Program-made: the position numbers and the translations under genes
In this document: positions 51,432 through 63,291 of the stretch, piece after piece
Position numbering within the stretch: position 1 is the first letter of the stretch
Layout: each line of letters begins with the position of its first letter
Origin: Siphonodentalium dalli
Lineage: Eukaryota > Mollusca > Scaphopoda > Gadilida > Siphonodentaliidae
Assembly: GCA_032622095.1 (NCBI GenBank)
Contig: CP136067.1
Coordinates: 39,725,549-39,789,548, forward strand
Length of the DNA stretch: 64,000 nt
Direction of reading: 5' to 3'
The notes under the pieces: model-generated
What the model saw: only the letters and a program-made list of their open reading frames with translations
What the model was told of the DNA's origin: nothing
Database searches by the model: none

Positions 51432-51580
51432 GTATAACTGACATTATGCAATGTCTCATCCACGTGGCAAGATTTGGGCCAATAAAACACGAGAACATGC
51501 ATTGGAGACTCTCCAATCATTGGATTGGAGTCCAATGCATGTTCTCGTTTTTTATTGGCGGATAAGACTGACAGTTATAG
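51432..51580. repeat. Hairpin with flanking inverted ends
   Basis: The inner stem CCAATAAAACACGAGAACAT / ATGTTCTCGTTTTTTATTGG is close to perfect around ACTCTCCAATCATTGGATTGGAGT. The outer ends TATAACTG and CAGTTATA extend the element. Confidence 0.8.
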
Positions 51581-51676
51581 CTATAATTGACACAAGAGTA
51601 AAGAAATAAAAACTTTATGTCCAGTTTATGAATTCACGAAATATAAAGCTTGTACAGAGTGATTGAGGGCTACATA

Positions 51677-52061
51677 TTAACCCTTTACCCAACAGAACGG
51701 CCCTGTGCCAATGCATTCTCTTATATATGCGAGTCGACCATAGGTCGCCTCGCATATATAAGAGAATGCATTGGCTTAACACATTAAAAATTATAAAATT
51801 GTTAAAGAATGTAAGAAAAAAAAGAGAAGATTTTTTTAGGCCAATGCATTCTCTTATATATGCGAGGCGACCTATGGTCGACTCGCATATATAAGAGAAT
51901 GCATTGGCACAGGGCATAACTGTAACTATCACAATGTGGTCAAGGAGCCGGTTCCAATGATATCCATATTTGTATGGTTCTATTGAGACAGACCGAAGAT
52001 ATTTTAGGCTGTTGAAGCTTTATTTGGCCGGTTTTGGCCGTTTTGTTGGGTAAAGGGTTAA
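51677..52061. mobile_element. piggyBac-like MITE (subfamily CCCAACA), copy 2, inverted
   Basis: TTAACCCTTTACCCAACA at the left and TTGTTGGGTAAAGGGTTAA at the right, with intact TTAA at both edges. The two-hairpin core is next to the left end here, so the element is inverted relative to 48328-48792. Confidence 0.88.
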
Positions 52062-52529
52062 CGCATCATATTGGAGTAGTAGTCAGATAACGTAATGTTG
52101 CAAGTAGAAAAAACGTAAGGACCAACCTTTGATATAGTGTGTCTGAACCCATAAAGAGCCCCCCCCCCCCACATAGACTGGATCAGACGAGACTCAATAG
52201 TGCATGATTCCATATGTGTGCACGAGGCTCATTGAGGCCGATGGTTACCTTTAAAGCAGTTATTTCACTTATTGGAGCCAGGCTAAAGTGTGTCTGATAT
52301 TTGCATGGTGGGCTAGCGTCACCCTGGGAAACCTCATTCTGCTTAGGCCTTAACTGCTATGTGAGACCTAGATTGAGATTGAAGTTACCCCAGTTGAAGT
52401 TGGTGATGTTCACCCATTAGTCACCTTTGTTGTGCATTTTATTTTTCTGCAAATTATGGGAGATTGAAACTGAACAGAAGGGGAAAAAGTAACTAAAACA
52501 ATGTTAATTTGAGGCTATATAGATACTTC

Positions 52530-52650
52530 CCAGAAGATGAGGCCTAATCAGAATGAGGTCCCCAGATGGTGAATTTGGTGATGCTAGCCCGCTGTACGGA
52601 GTAGCCTCACTAAATTCGCACTCTGGGAACCTCACTCTGCACATATCTAC
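52530..52650. mobile_element. Family H short inverted-repeat element, copy 2
   Basis: It shares GAATGAGGTCCCCAGATGGT and GATGCTAGCCCGCTGTACGG with 683-812, with the inverted end CTCTGGGAACCTCACTCTG. Confidence 0.6.
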
Positions 52651-53032
52651 AGAGCCATGAATGTAAGTGAATGGAGGGATAAAATACAACACATGTACTT
52701 CACAGTCACATTTTGCCCTAAAATTTACACAACGTGTGGTTTCCTGTCATGTGATGCAAAGCAAGACCTTTCGAGCAAACTAAAATGACATAAACCTTAC
52801 TGGGCCAGTTTTTATCAAAAGTTCCTGGTATTTCAAAATGGTTGTTCCCTCTTGCTCAAAATCGTTTTTTAAAAATATGATACAAGCGATAATTGTCACA
52901 CAAAATTATATATATATATTGATCTATTTATAACTCAGAACTTGCAGTTTTCAGCTGTTTTAAATTTTTCGACCGGAAGAGAGAAGAACGTTCGTTATTG
53001 TTACCAAATTGACTTGAAGCTGTTTCTGCTGC

Positions 53033-53548
53033 ATTTAAAGGTACGGGTGGCGTTCGTTGCAGAATATTCATATTTGTTCAAATCGCCATCAACAGAAGGA
53101 TTATTAAAATATATAGTTTTGTTCATATATATGCCAAACATAATCAGCGCGTAAATAGTATATTGTCAAGACGTACGATGGTGTACGTAGACAAGAACCT
53201 GCTCGTGTTACAGAAGTTTTGCTTCTGTTTAAACAACACAGCGCAATTCTATTGGTTAATCACACACAAATGATATAAACGCTCTTTATTATTTCCATAT
53301 CAGGAAAACAGCAACAAAAACGCTCTTTATGTTTAGTATATCCGGATCTAAACAAAAGCCAGGTTCTGTAACGTTTTTTGCTTTTGTTTACATAACAAAG
53401 GAAAAACATTTGACAATAACATACTATTTCTGATTGGTATAAGAACAAGATCTGTCTATATTTTACTATTCTGTCCGTTTATGGTGGTTTTTGACGCAGT
53501 TGAATATTTTAACAGAATACCCACCGCCAACACCGCCAGTATCTTTAA
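53033..53548. mobile_element. Family F MITE, copy 3, with another MITE in its end
   Basis: It begins TTTAAAGGTACGGGTGGCGT and ends CACCGCCAGTATCTTTAA. Two AACGCTCTTTAT motifs sit at the usual internal position. The right end is cut exactly at its TTTAAA by the piggyBac-like MITE at 53545-53944. Confidence 0.7.
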
Positions 53549-53944
53549 CCCTTTACCCAACAAACCGGCCAAAACCGGCCAAATAAAGCTTCAACAGCCT
53601 AAAATATCTTCGGTCTGGCTCAATAGAACCATACAAATATGGATATCATTGGAACCGGCTCCTTGACCACATTGTGATAGTTACAGTTATGCCCTGTGCC
53701 AATGCATTATCTTATATATGCGAGTCGACCATAGGTCGCCTCGCATATATAAGAGAATGCATTGGCCTAAAAAAAATCTGTTTTTAACACTTTTTACCAT
53801 TTTTTCTTACATTCTTTAACAATTTTATAATTTTTAATATGTTAAGCCAATGCATTCTCTTATATATGCGAGGCGACCTATGGTCGACTCGCATATATAA
53901 GAGAATGCATTGGCACAGGGCCGTTCTGTTGGGTAAAGGGTTAA
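53545..53944. mobile_element. piggyBac-like MITE (subfamily CCCAACA), copy 3
   Basis: The best preserved copy: TTAACCCTTTACCCAACA ... TGTTGGGTAAAGGGTTAA with TTAA at both edges. It contains the 160-base unique arm (AAATAAAGCTTCAACAGCCT) and both hairpins. It lies inside the end of the family F element to its left. Confidence 0.9.
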
Positions 53945-54122
53945 ATCCTCATATATACCAGTATTTAAAGACCCGGGGCTGCATGTAATAAAAGCGAACA
54001 TAATGTCACGCTTCATCTCACCGCGGGGTTTAATTTAAAGCATCATGTCTCGCTTTTAGGAACGCATCCATTTAAAATACTCGAATAATATATGTATGGT
54101 ACGAACTTCGGCCTATATATTC

Positions 54123-54624
54123 ATTAAAGGCACGTGAGGCCTTAGTTGTCGAAAATATTAATATTTGTTCCAATGACCGTAAACAGAAAAACATTAAAAC
54201 GCATACAGTTTCGTTCATATATACCATGACCATCGCGTAAACAGCATGTTATCATAAAGATTTACTATATTTGACCTAAGCAAGAGCCTGATTGTGTTAC
54301 AGAAGACAACACAATGCTGCTTGCTAATCACACACAAATGGCATAAACGCTCTTTATTCATTCCATATCAGGAATTTACCCACAAGGAACGCTCTTTATG
54401 TTTACCATCATAATATAAACAAACACCAGAAAAGTAACTTTTTATGCTTTTGTTTACATAACAATGGTCAAAAATATGACAATAACATACTGTTTATGCG
54501 ATATTTCTTATTTGTATACGAACAAAGTCTTCTACATTTTGTTGTTCTTTCTGTTTGTGGCGGTTTTTGACGGGTGGAAATATTTTCACAGGATACCCAC
54601 CGCCAAGGCCAACCGTACCTTTAA
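54123..54624. mobile_element. Family F MITE, copy 2
   Basis: The ends are ATTAAAGGCACGTGAGGCCT and AAGGCCAACCGTACCTTTAA. It is the inverse of 11729-12232 with matching internal order: TTCGTTCATATATACCATGA, the two AACGCTCTTTAT motifs, and the AAATATTTTCACAGGATACC stretch. Confidence 0.75.
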
Positions 54625-56428
54625 ATCATCACATGTCATTTTATAACATGGGGCATTATATATCATTGTAGTGATTGACTCTCCATATATAATCTATTAA
54701 ATGAGTACATGTCCGACATGACAGGCGCACACTGCAAGACTCCATCATTGCATGTATACAATGCTGGCATTTAATTTATACCAATTAACTGGTACATGCA
54801 GTCATATTCGATCGTTTATTTATGAATGCAATATTGATACGCATAAACTATCAACAACCAAGGTTTCAACTAAACACTTAACAATTCCTTTAATGGGAAA
54901 TCAGAAAGTAATTACGAATCACAGTGGGTGGTATGAGATCAATGAGATATTATAAAGTCGAGATATGAGCATCATTCTTACGTATATACCGCTATTCAGC
55001 ACGTTTTGTCGTCAGGTTTAATATAGTGAACACATACGTGCATTATGTATTGTACATATCATATCAGATTTAAAGGGACGGGCGACCTTCATTGTAGGTT
55101 ATAACTTACAAATAACATTATCAAATGATGATAATTTCCTCAAGAATATACTTGTATAGCATAATGATGATATGATTGCGTTATTATTCACAAAACACGC
55201 TTTGTGTCCGAGAAAATACAGGTCGACTTGTTGTTTAGTTTATCGCAAAAAAAAAAAAAGCGCAGTAGATTGTTTATAATCACGATATTGCGCCATTTTC
55301 TTATCTAGATTCGCGCGCTTTATATTCGATAGTAAAAGCCCTAATTTGGTGCGCCTACAACTTACAACTCACAATATGACTCATAGTATTATTCCTTATT
55401 TGGTATATATGAACATATATAGGTTAGGAGAAAAATACTAACTGCATGGATTGAAAAATATTCATCTCTTTGCAAGAACAATTATATTATGTACTCGTTT
55501 TCTGTCTGATAATTTCTTTAAAGACATATTATGGACTTGTTCGGGTGCCTGGAATTGATAAGTCATTACTCAGGATCTCTGCTGACCTGGGGCATGTAGG
55601 ATTCCACTAACATCGCCGAAAATTTCAAAGAAATCAACCACCCACTCCATAGAAAACATCGTCCGAATTACGCTCAATTGTAAATATTTACATCTCGATT
55701 TGGGACGCAAATATCGGCGATAAACTCAGACAATGATTTCGCCATCAAGAGTCAATGCATTTAATTTAATATATAAGAGTGACGGCGTGTGTTGTCAATT
55801 TGAATTAATATTCGTAAAAAAAATAAATAATAAATAGTTTGAGCAAGAATATTCTCAATTTCTATTTGGTCACCCTACCGGAGCTTCACATCACTTTAAG
55901 GAACTTGTTCGATGACAAGTAATGAAACCGAGATTGTACACCGGGCACTCAGGTACATATGCACTTGAGACTTTATCATTTTTCAAAGCCTACTTAAAAG
56001 TGAAAGGACATATTAGTAATACAAACCACATGCTTTCCGGATTACACACAATGAACTATCTATAAAAAGAGAGTTGCGTAAACCTAGCTTGTAATCGTCG
56101 GTTGTGTTTGTAATTATATGAACCCTATTGCAAACCACAGCCCATTACGTTTACTCAATGGCATCATGTGAGTTCAGCGCTGTGAAATATATATCTCACA
56201 ATAAACACGCAGCTTAACGTTCAACGATCAAATGCATATTGTATGTAATTAATAAACACTGCATGTCCCCCGCCTTTCATTAATAATTGGCAGTAACCTC
56301 TATGTTCATAACTTCTTAAATAGGCATATCGTGAGTTATAGATATATAATGATATTTAATTTTATGAACATTACGACCACTGTAAGAATGTAACTTTATG
56401 TCATGTTATTATGCAATCTATGTAAATA

Positions 56429-56536
56429 TACACTCATATATACACACAGTCATACTGACATGCTGAGTCTCTCGTGGTAATGTACACTCATATATACACA
56501 CAGTCATACTGGCATACCGAGTCTCTCGTGGTAATG
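56429..56536. repeat. 54-bp tandem duplication
   Basis: Two copies of TACACTCATATATACACACA... ending TCTCTCGTGGTAATG, with three or so differences. Confidence 0.85.
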
Positions 56537-57596
56537 GCGAAATGTGAATTCCCGGAAGCGTTCAGGCTTCCCCAAAATTACGTCACATCGCGTTACATTA
56601 ATCGCTTCGATTGGACACTTTTATCTTGGGGTTTCTAATAGTGAGTTCTGATTGGCGCTACTAACGTGGAAACGCGCAGGTCTAGAAATAGAAAGTCTAC
56701 GACAAGAAATGAGACCCACTATTCATACGTGGGTCTGTAGTTAACCACTGATTGAACAGACCGATCAGTTCATGGCTAGATCAACTCACAGCGGCATCAG
56801 ATTGTGGCAATCGCTAGACTATAGGTAAAGTTATACCTCTGTCTAAAAGACTCAATTTAGCATTTAAAATATCTACTATGGCCACGGCGATTGGCACCTT
56901 TCGCGTAATGAACTACTGTACTGATAAGAATTACGAATAGGGTATTACGTCACTAGAATTTGTGTTCTTTCTACCAGTTGTCGTTTTGAAATATCAGTAG
57001 TTACAATTACGGTTTAGATAAGACAATCACGGGTAGAAGACACTGTTTTTTCACACACGGACTTGCAGTCGTCAATTCTGCAAACATGTTTTTATTAAGC
57101 CGTGTTGACGATTATTTGTAGTTTCTCCAACATGAGCACATGGGTATGTTACAACAATATAACATGGGCTGGATTATTTTGTGGTAATTATTCAGTGCTT
57201 AAGATGGATACTTTTCGATAATAATAATTTAATTGTTGAAGAGAATGTCAGAATATATGTGAAAACGATTCACAAGTAAGTGCCAGTTGTTTCATCTCCT
57301 TCGTTTCGTCAATTTCTGTTATTTTGCTTTTGATCTTTTCATTGAGAGTGGGAGTGCACACAGTGTACACCACTCCTTGTGAGATGGTGATGAATAACAC
57401 ACATTAAAGTTAAATTCTTATGTAACTTCGTTGCACTAACGAAAATAGACACAAAAACAAAGAGGCAAATTGTGGGACCATATTTCCCGTTGCCGCCAGA
57501 GCGCAATACTATATATCGTAAACAGTTGTGAGGCGTCTCACCCAACGCTGTAAATGTATGCATTTTGCAAATTCTTTTACGGATTTTGATCTGTTA

Positions 57597-57994
57597 AATA
57601 ACCCTTTACCCAACAAACCGGCCAAAACCGGCCAAATAAAGCTTCAACAGCCTAAAATATCTTCGATATGTCTCAACAGAACCATACAAATATGGATATC
57701 ATTGGAACCGGCTCCTTGACCACATTGTGATAGTTACAGTTATGCCCTGTGCCAATGCATTCTCTTATATATGCGAGTCGACCATAGGTCGCCTCGCATA
57801 TATAAGAGAATGCATTGGCCTAAAAAAAATCTTTTTTTTAACACTTTTTACCATTTTTTCTTACATTCTTTAACAATTTTATAATTTTTAATGTGTTAAG
57901 CCAATGCATTCTCTTATATATGCGAGGCGACCTATGGTCGACTCGCATATATAAGAGAATGCATTGGCACAGGGCCATTCTGTTGGGTAAGGGC
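57597..57994. mobile_element. piggyBac-like MITE (subfamily CCCAACA), copy 4
   Basis: Same as 53545-53944 but with decayed ends (ATAACCCTTTACCCAACA; TGTTGGGTAAGGGCA). Confidence 0.8.
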
Positions 57995-58134
57995 ACAAAG
58001 CTCTAGTTTGTTCATGTGATATCAAGATCTTCAACTCTTTATGTTGGGATGTAAAAATTTATGAAACTCGTTTGATAAATTTTGATTCGCAACTCGTCTA
58101 CGACTCGTTGTGAATAAATTTTATCAAACTTGTT

Positions 58135-58387
58135 TTAACCCTTTGAGTGCCAGGTTGATTTTTGTATCAACCCATATACCCTGTGCCAATGCATTCTCTT
58201 ATATATGCGAGTCGACCATAGGTCGCCTCGCATATATAAGAGAATGCATTGGCCTAACAATTATTATTTTATTTTATTTTTTACAAATTTTTACAATTTT
58301 ACTAATTTATTCTTATATTCTTTAAAAACAGACTTATTTTGTAGGTGTAGGGCCGATGAGATCGGCCCCTGGCACTCAAAGGGTTAA
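58135..58387. mobile_element. piggyBac-like MITE (subfamily GTGCC) with the ATGCGAG core
   Basis: It has ends TTAACCCTTTGAGTGCCAGG and CCTGGCACTCAAAGGGTTAA and intact TTAA edges. Only one CCAATGCATTCTC hairpin is present, followed by TTTACAATTTTACTAATTTA and CCGATGAGATCGG. A truncated right half of the same subfamily is at 61351-61474. Confidence 0.88.
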
Positions 58388-58767
58388 AAATCTCATATCC
58401 CAACATAACTCGTTAAGGATCCTCTATGCATTTTTCTTGAAATGCAATTATATATTGGTGAAGAAAGGCATTTATATTTGTAGACCACCATGACACCCTT
58501 GCGATATGCACCCTAGCAAACGGGGCGTCGCACTGCGGGACTCTTACCCCCATAGTGAGGCTCCAGTGAGGCTCCAGTCTACTTAAAGAGAGACATTGAG
58601 TGCGCGCAAAATAAACGGCATTGAGAGTCGCATAAACAACGACAGACGACAGCTAGATAACCATTTTCATTCACTGGGCAATTATGTCAACTTTGAGACT
58701 TTTTGTTTTCTTTATTAAAATGTGAAACATTGACAGTTGTTACGGAAATTCGCGCATTAGACGGGGC

Positions 58768-59838
58768 AGGGTTCGCGCTGCTAGTTGCCAAATTTGCCAA
58801 TGGCAAAAATAATTTGCATTTGGCAAACAATATTTTTATTTGGTAAAAGTTTTGGCAAGTGACTTTTTAAATTCTCAAGAAAGAAAACTATTGGTCACTC
58901 ACGACCATTAATTTCCGGAAAGCATAATGCATAGCAATTAGTGGTGGTCTATGTTAACACCTTTACCGTGATGCAGTTAGGTTACTTTCAAACACTGGCA
59001 AGTTTGCACGATGTGGTTTGCAGACATTTTGTCGTAGAAAACGATATGATGCCATATTATATATGAACGGAAACAAGCACATAAGGTGTATCTGTGCCAC
59101 AGCTAGCTACGTGCGAAGTAAAATCTCTGCTGTTCCACTAGTAACGATGCTACCGGAATTTGCCTGTAATTAACTCGCAAGAATAAATCATACAGGTATT
59201 TGAAGGCAAATTCGGGTAGCACTGTTACAAGCGGAACTAGATAAATGTTACTTCTCATGTCTTTCGCTTTGGTAAAGATGCATGTTATGTGTACGTTTCC
59301 GTTCATATTCTGGCACCATGTGGTTTTCTATGACGAAATGCCCGCAAAAATATACAGTATAAAATTGCCAACGTATGAAAGTATATATACCTTTAATAGG
59401 ATAGCATTGTTATCGATGAGATTACTATATTATTTATTGTTGCGGTGTTTACATACAGTAATGCTCTAATTAATCGACCTCTTAACCACAGCAGAATTAT
59501 GGGTAACTTTTCAGGAGTTAGTCGGAAATATGGCTTGTTGCCATTCATCGGAAAGCTCTCTTACTGTATAATTAATCCTCTTTTTCATTTGCCCTTCTGG
59601 TGAAGCAACCTTTCAACACACGTATTGTTCGGTAATTTGTTTGTTGTTCTATGACAAACCACAGAGATGCGAGAATTATTAATAATTAACTGCTTTCCCA
59701 CAGATAACAACAGTTTTTCAAACAGCGCATGTCGAAATATAAGACTCAATTTTGCAGAAACTCATAGATTTTAAAATTTAGAAAAGAATTTGGCAAAATA
59801 TTTGGCATCAGTAAATTTAGGTCTAGCGCGGACCCTGA
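58768..59838. mobile_element. Non-autonomous hAT-like element, about 1.07 kb, with nested elements
   Basis: The ends CAGGGTTCGCGCT and AGCGCGGACCCTG are inverted repeats, with about 8 similar bases outside (AGACGGGG / AGAGGGGT) that could be a target duplication; both are hAT features. Next to both ends lie TTTGGCAAA-rich stretches. Inside are a smaller inverted element (about 59100-59240) and a foldback copy (59454-59569). No transposase was seen. Confidence 0.5.
59454..59569. mobile_element. Shortened copy of the 24418-24614 foldback element
   Basis: It begins TACAGTAATGCTCTAATTAA and ends CTCTCTTACTGTA, containing CCACAGCAGAATTATGGGTA and GTCGGAAATATGGCTTGTTG. One arm is mostly deleted, so it no longer folds fully. 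Confidence 0.75.
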
Positions 59839-61350
59839 GAGGGGTTCTGCCATAGTAATCTAATAATTTCTTTCGCAGTGACCTCTGAGTTTATTATACA
59901 CCGGACACAAACGGAGAGGCAATACAGGACACGAAAACCAATGTCAGAAATGGTAAAGCGCTTAAGATCATATATTATATAACCATGATTGTAATTATAG
60001 AATAAAACATATTGGTTTCGCGAATGACCAACTCAGAATTCCGTTAAAATAACAATAACAACCAGCACCTATAATTAACGAACTGGCAGCCGACTCGGCC
60101 GTCTCCGACCACAACCCCCAGTGGGCTGCAGAATGTCCGCAAAAGTTGAAATATAAGACTTACAAATTATCTTTTTCATTTCTTTTATTTACTACAATTG
60201 ACATAGCATGTCACAAACCAAAACTCAACATTATTGACATAATAATGTAAAGGACAATAAACGAAATTGAAATTCCCAACTACACCTTTTACCGGACTCG
60301 GCCTCCGCGTCGCAGTTCGACTTTTAATCCTCCCAAAAACTCCCATTCTATAAATAAAACCCCCAGCGCCCAGGCGAAACAAGAATCTCTACATTAGTTA
60401 TACACGCGGAGCGCGTAATAAGACATACCACGGGAATTAATTTCATTAGATTGAGAATATACCATTATTAATGTCCAAATGTTTATATTTCTATAAGGAG
60501 ACCGAATAATTCGTGTCCACCTCAGATGTATGATAACATAACATAACATTTTATTGACATAATACACCCACGCGGGGCAGTTGTCATAATACAGATAATT
60601 TAAACACAAGTCAAGACAATTTCATATAAAATATATATATAACATGTATTTGTAACACAACACTATATTCTCATTCCTTTGCCACAATATATCTCTCATC
60701 TGACTTTTCTCAAACTTCATGCAGCAGTTGCTTGGGGTGACTGACTGACTTGTTTTACCCCTCCCCTACTCATGTGGCTGAGAGCCCTGAACGGACTGTA
60801 ATTGAATTAATTAATATTAATTTAATATGTAAACCATTAAAGCCTATAACAATTTGTCCTTATATATTGCTAATACCCGTGGCATGACCACATACTACCA
60901 ATTATAGTATATATACCATGCCGTGGTGGTACCGGACCTAATGCACCAGATATAATATAGACTTATATTTCAGATGAACTTTTGATAACCGAGAACTCAT
61001 GGTAGTTACTTGCTTCGTAGCCATCTATTAGAAATGACCATACGAATCGACACAAATTAGTCAACACTTCCTAAGCCCATTTTCCGCTGACCACACGAGG
61101 ATATGTTAATAGTGGATTATCTCTTTAAATAACAAATTTTAGATAGTATCCTGGGTATGAAATAATATTATGAGTTGGAAATCCCTGCCCGGAAGCGATA
61201 TTTTATAATAATGTTCTAAATATAGTATCAATTAATCGGACACTTATTTATTGTTCTATATATAGAACATTTAGATAGAGGCCTCCGGTGTGGGGCTCCG
61301 AACGAAGGCGAGCGGCAAACTGCCTCCAATGGATTGCATTTATTGTAATA

Positions 61351-61474
61351 TTAACCATTTTTTTTTTTTATATAAATTTTTTACAATTTTAATAATTTAT
61401 TCTTATATTCTTTAACAGACTTATTTTGTAGGTTTAGGGCCGATGAGATCGGACCCTGGCACTCAAAGGGTTAA
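61351..61474. mobile_element. Right half of a piggyBac-like MITE (subfamily GTGCC)
   Basis: It matches 58262-58387 (TTTACAATTTTAATAATTTA to CACTCAAAGGGTTAA). The left half, with the hairpin, is missing. Confidence 0.75.
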
Positions 61475-62285
61475 GTGCGAATCAAGTAGATAAGCCCTAG
61501 AGTGTATGAGATGCTTATGGTCTATACTTAAAATAGCAAATAAAAATGACGGTCTTGAATATCAGGGACGATTATTTTATACGAAACAAAAGCAATATCT
61601 AATTGATAGACGCATTACCGGACAGGGGTTTTCGATTTATATTTATTACTTCATACCCAGGGAACTATATAAATCATGCTGCGGAAGAGACAATCCACCT
61701 TTAAACATGCTCATAATTGATATTGATAACGCTCTTTATTATGTACCGATTTATTATGAGCGGAAACATGGACGCTCTTTATGACAGACAATCATTCGAA
61801 GTTTTGCTAAGTTGACAAGTTCGAAATCTGTAAAAACTTCTTCTTTTGAAAATTGATATCTGACCGTCAAAAACATCATATTAATGTATGGCTATATAAC
61901 AAAGTATAAACAAAACCTACAGATGGCAGTTTTATTGTGTCAGATAGGACAGGGCATCTTTATGATCGTATTTTAAAGATCCACGGTCCGATTTGACACG
62001 AAACAATAAGAAAAAATTAGACAATTTTCCGCTTATACCAGGAAAAATTTAATGAAAAATAATTGCATCCACCCTCATTATTATTACAACCACCTCCATC
62101 ATTATTATTACACAGAATTATGTTATACGACCCGATCGAAACAGCTCATAAGTGAGAACGCTCTTTTAATATATACCGAGTGTGAACGCTCTTTATAATA
62201 TATACCGCGTGTGAACGCTCTTTATAAGAGGCACCCTTCGAAACTACCGCTCCGGGAAGCATGTGGCAAACTCGCCAAGATCTTA

Positions 62286-62646
62286 GTGTACGTTCAGACG
62301 ACCACGATTCAATCGTAAGTGGAGCAATCGGGCCCGGATAGTTTGTTCACACGATTGCGATGTCGTCGTACATGGTGATATCGTAGGTTGTTCCTAAAGC
62401 ATGTGATTGACTACCCTACGGTCATTTCCAGCTACGATTTTTACGTACACACGACTGCGATTACGTCGCAAGTGTAGGTAACCAAGGACACGCCACGATT
62501 TCGCATCTAAAATCAAATAGCGCTTCATATTATTTTTTGACCTACGATTTTGACGTGAGCATGCGCAGTCCAACTATCGGTTACTTCCTACGACGGAAAT
62601 CTTTCCATTTACGATTGTATCGTGGTCGTCTTAACGTTCACTTACG
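62286..62646. mobile_element. Family L inverted-repeat element, about 360 bp
   Basis: The ends GTACGTTCAGACGACCACGA and TCGTGGTCGTCTTAACGTTC are inverted, and the stem continues as TTCAATCGTAAGTGGA against TCCATTTACGATTGTA. Further ACGATT/AATCGT repeats lie inside. One end of the same family is at 33429-33530. Confidence 0.75.
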
Positions 62647-62647
62647 A

Positions 62648-62790
62648 AGAAGATGATGTTCATCAAGATGATGACTAAAATGTTGATGACGACAACGAGG
62701 AGGATGACGACCACGATGACGTCGACGATGATGATTATGATGATGATTATGCTACTGCTGCTGATGATGATAATGATGATATTGCTACAT
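62648..62790. repeat. Degenerate (GAT)n microsatellite
   Basis: GATGATGATTATGATGATGA-type sequence for about 140 bases, right next to the family L element. The open frame through it (Met/Thr-rich) is low-complexity, not a gene. Confidence 0.85.
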
Positions 62791-63114
62791 AAGGACGGGG
62801 TTGACTATATTTGCGACAGTACGTTCGTGTATATATTATACATATGATGTTACATTCCCATTCTTTTGTACTTCTCAGTATATATATCTGTTTTTATAGT
62901 TATCATACAATTCGCTCCTAAACCCATAATATTTTTTTTTAGTAGGACAGACATGTATTATCGGCACGCACAGTGACACATAAGCTTATGATATTCAATT
63001 TGCGTTGGTTATTTAGTGTTGATTGTGAGTTAACATGTGTGTTAAGGGCGGTTCAACAATTTTGTCAACATGAAAAGACACATATAAAATGGAACTATAT
63101 ATTTTCTTGACGGT

Positions 63115-63291
63115 GTCTTTACTTGTCTCTTGGCGACTTTAAAAAGTCATTGAAAACTTACTTGTTTGCGCGGCGTTTCAGAAAGTGACTTTGATATTGT
63201 GTATATTTATATTTCTTGTTTATGTTTATGTCAAGCGCTTAGGGCCCGCTTATTGGGGATAAGCGCTATACAAATATTATTATTATTATTA
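63115..63291 (+). mobile_element. Retroelement 3' tail with (ATT)n end
   Basis: AAGTCATTGAAAACTTACTTG and GTCAAGCGCTTAGGGCCCGC are followed by GGATAAGCGCTATACAAATA and then (TTA)n. This is the familiar tail of a LINE/SINE family seen across marine invertebrates: a coding remnant of LKTYL type, then the GCGCTATACAAAT stem and an ATT tail. Confidence 0.7.

Noticed and set aside
62653-62847. A Met/Thr-rich open frame
   Set aside because: This is a translation of a GAT microsatellite.
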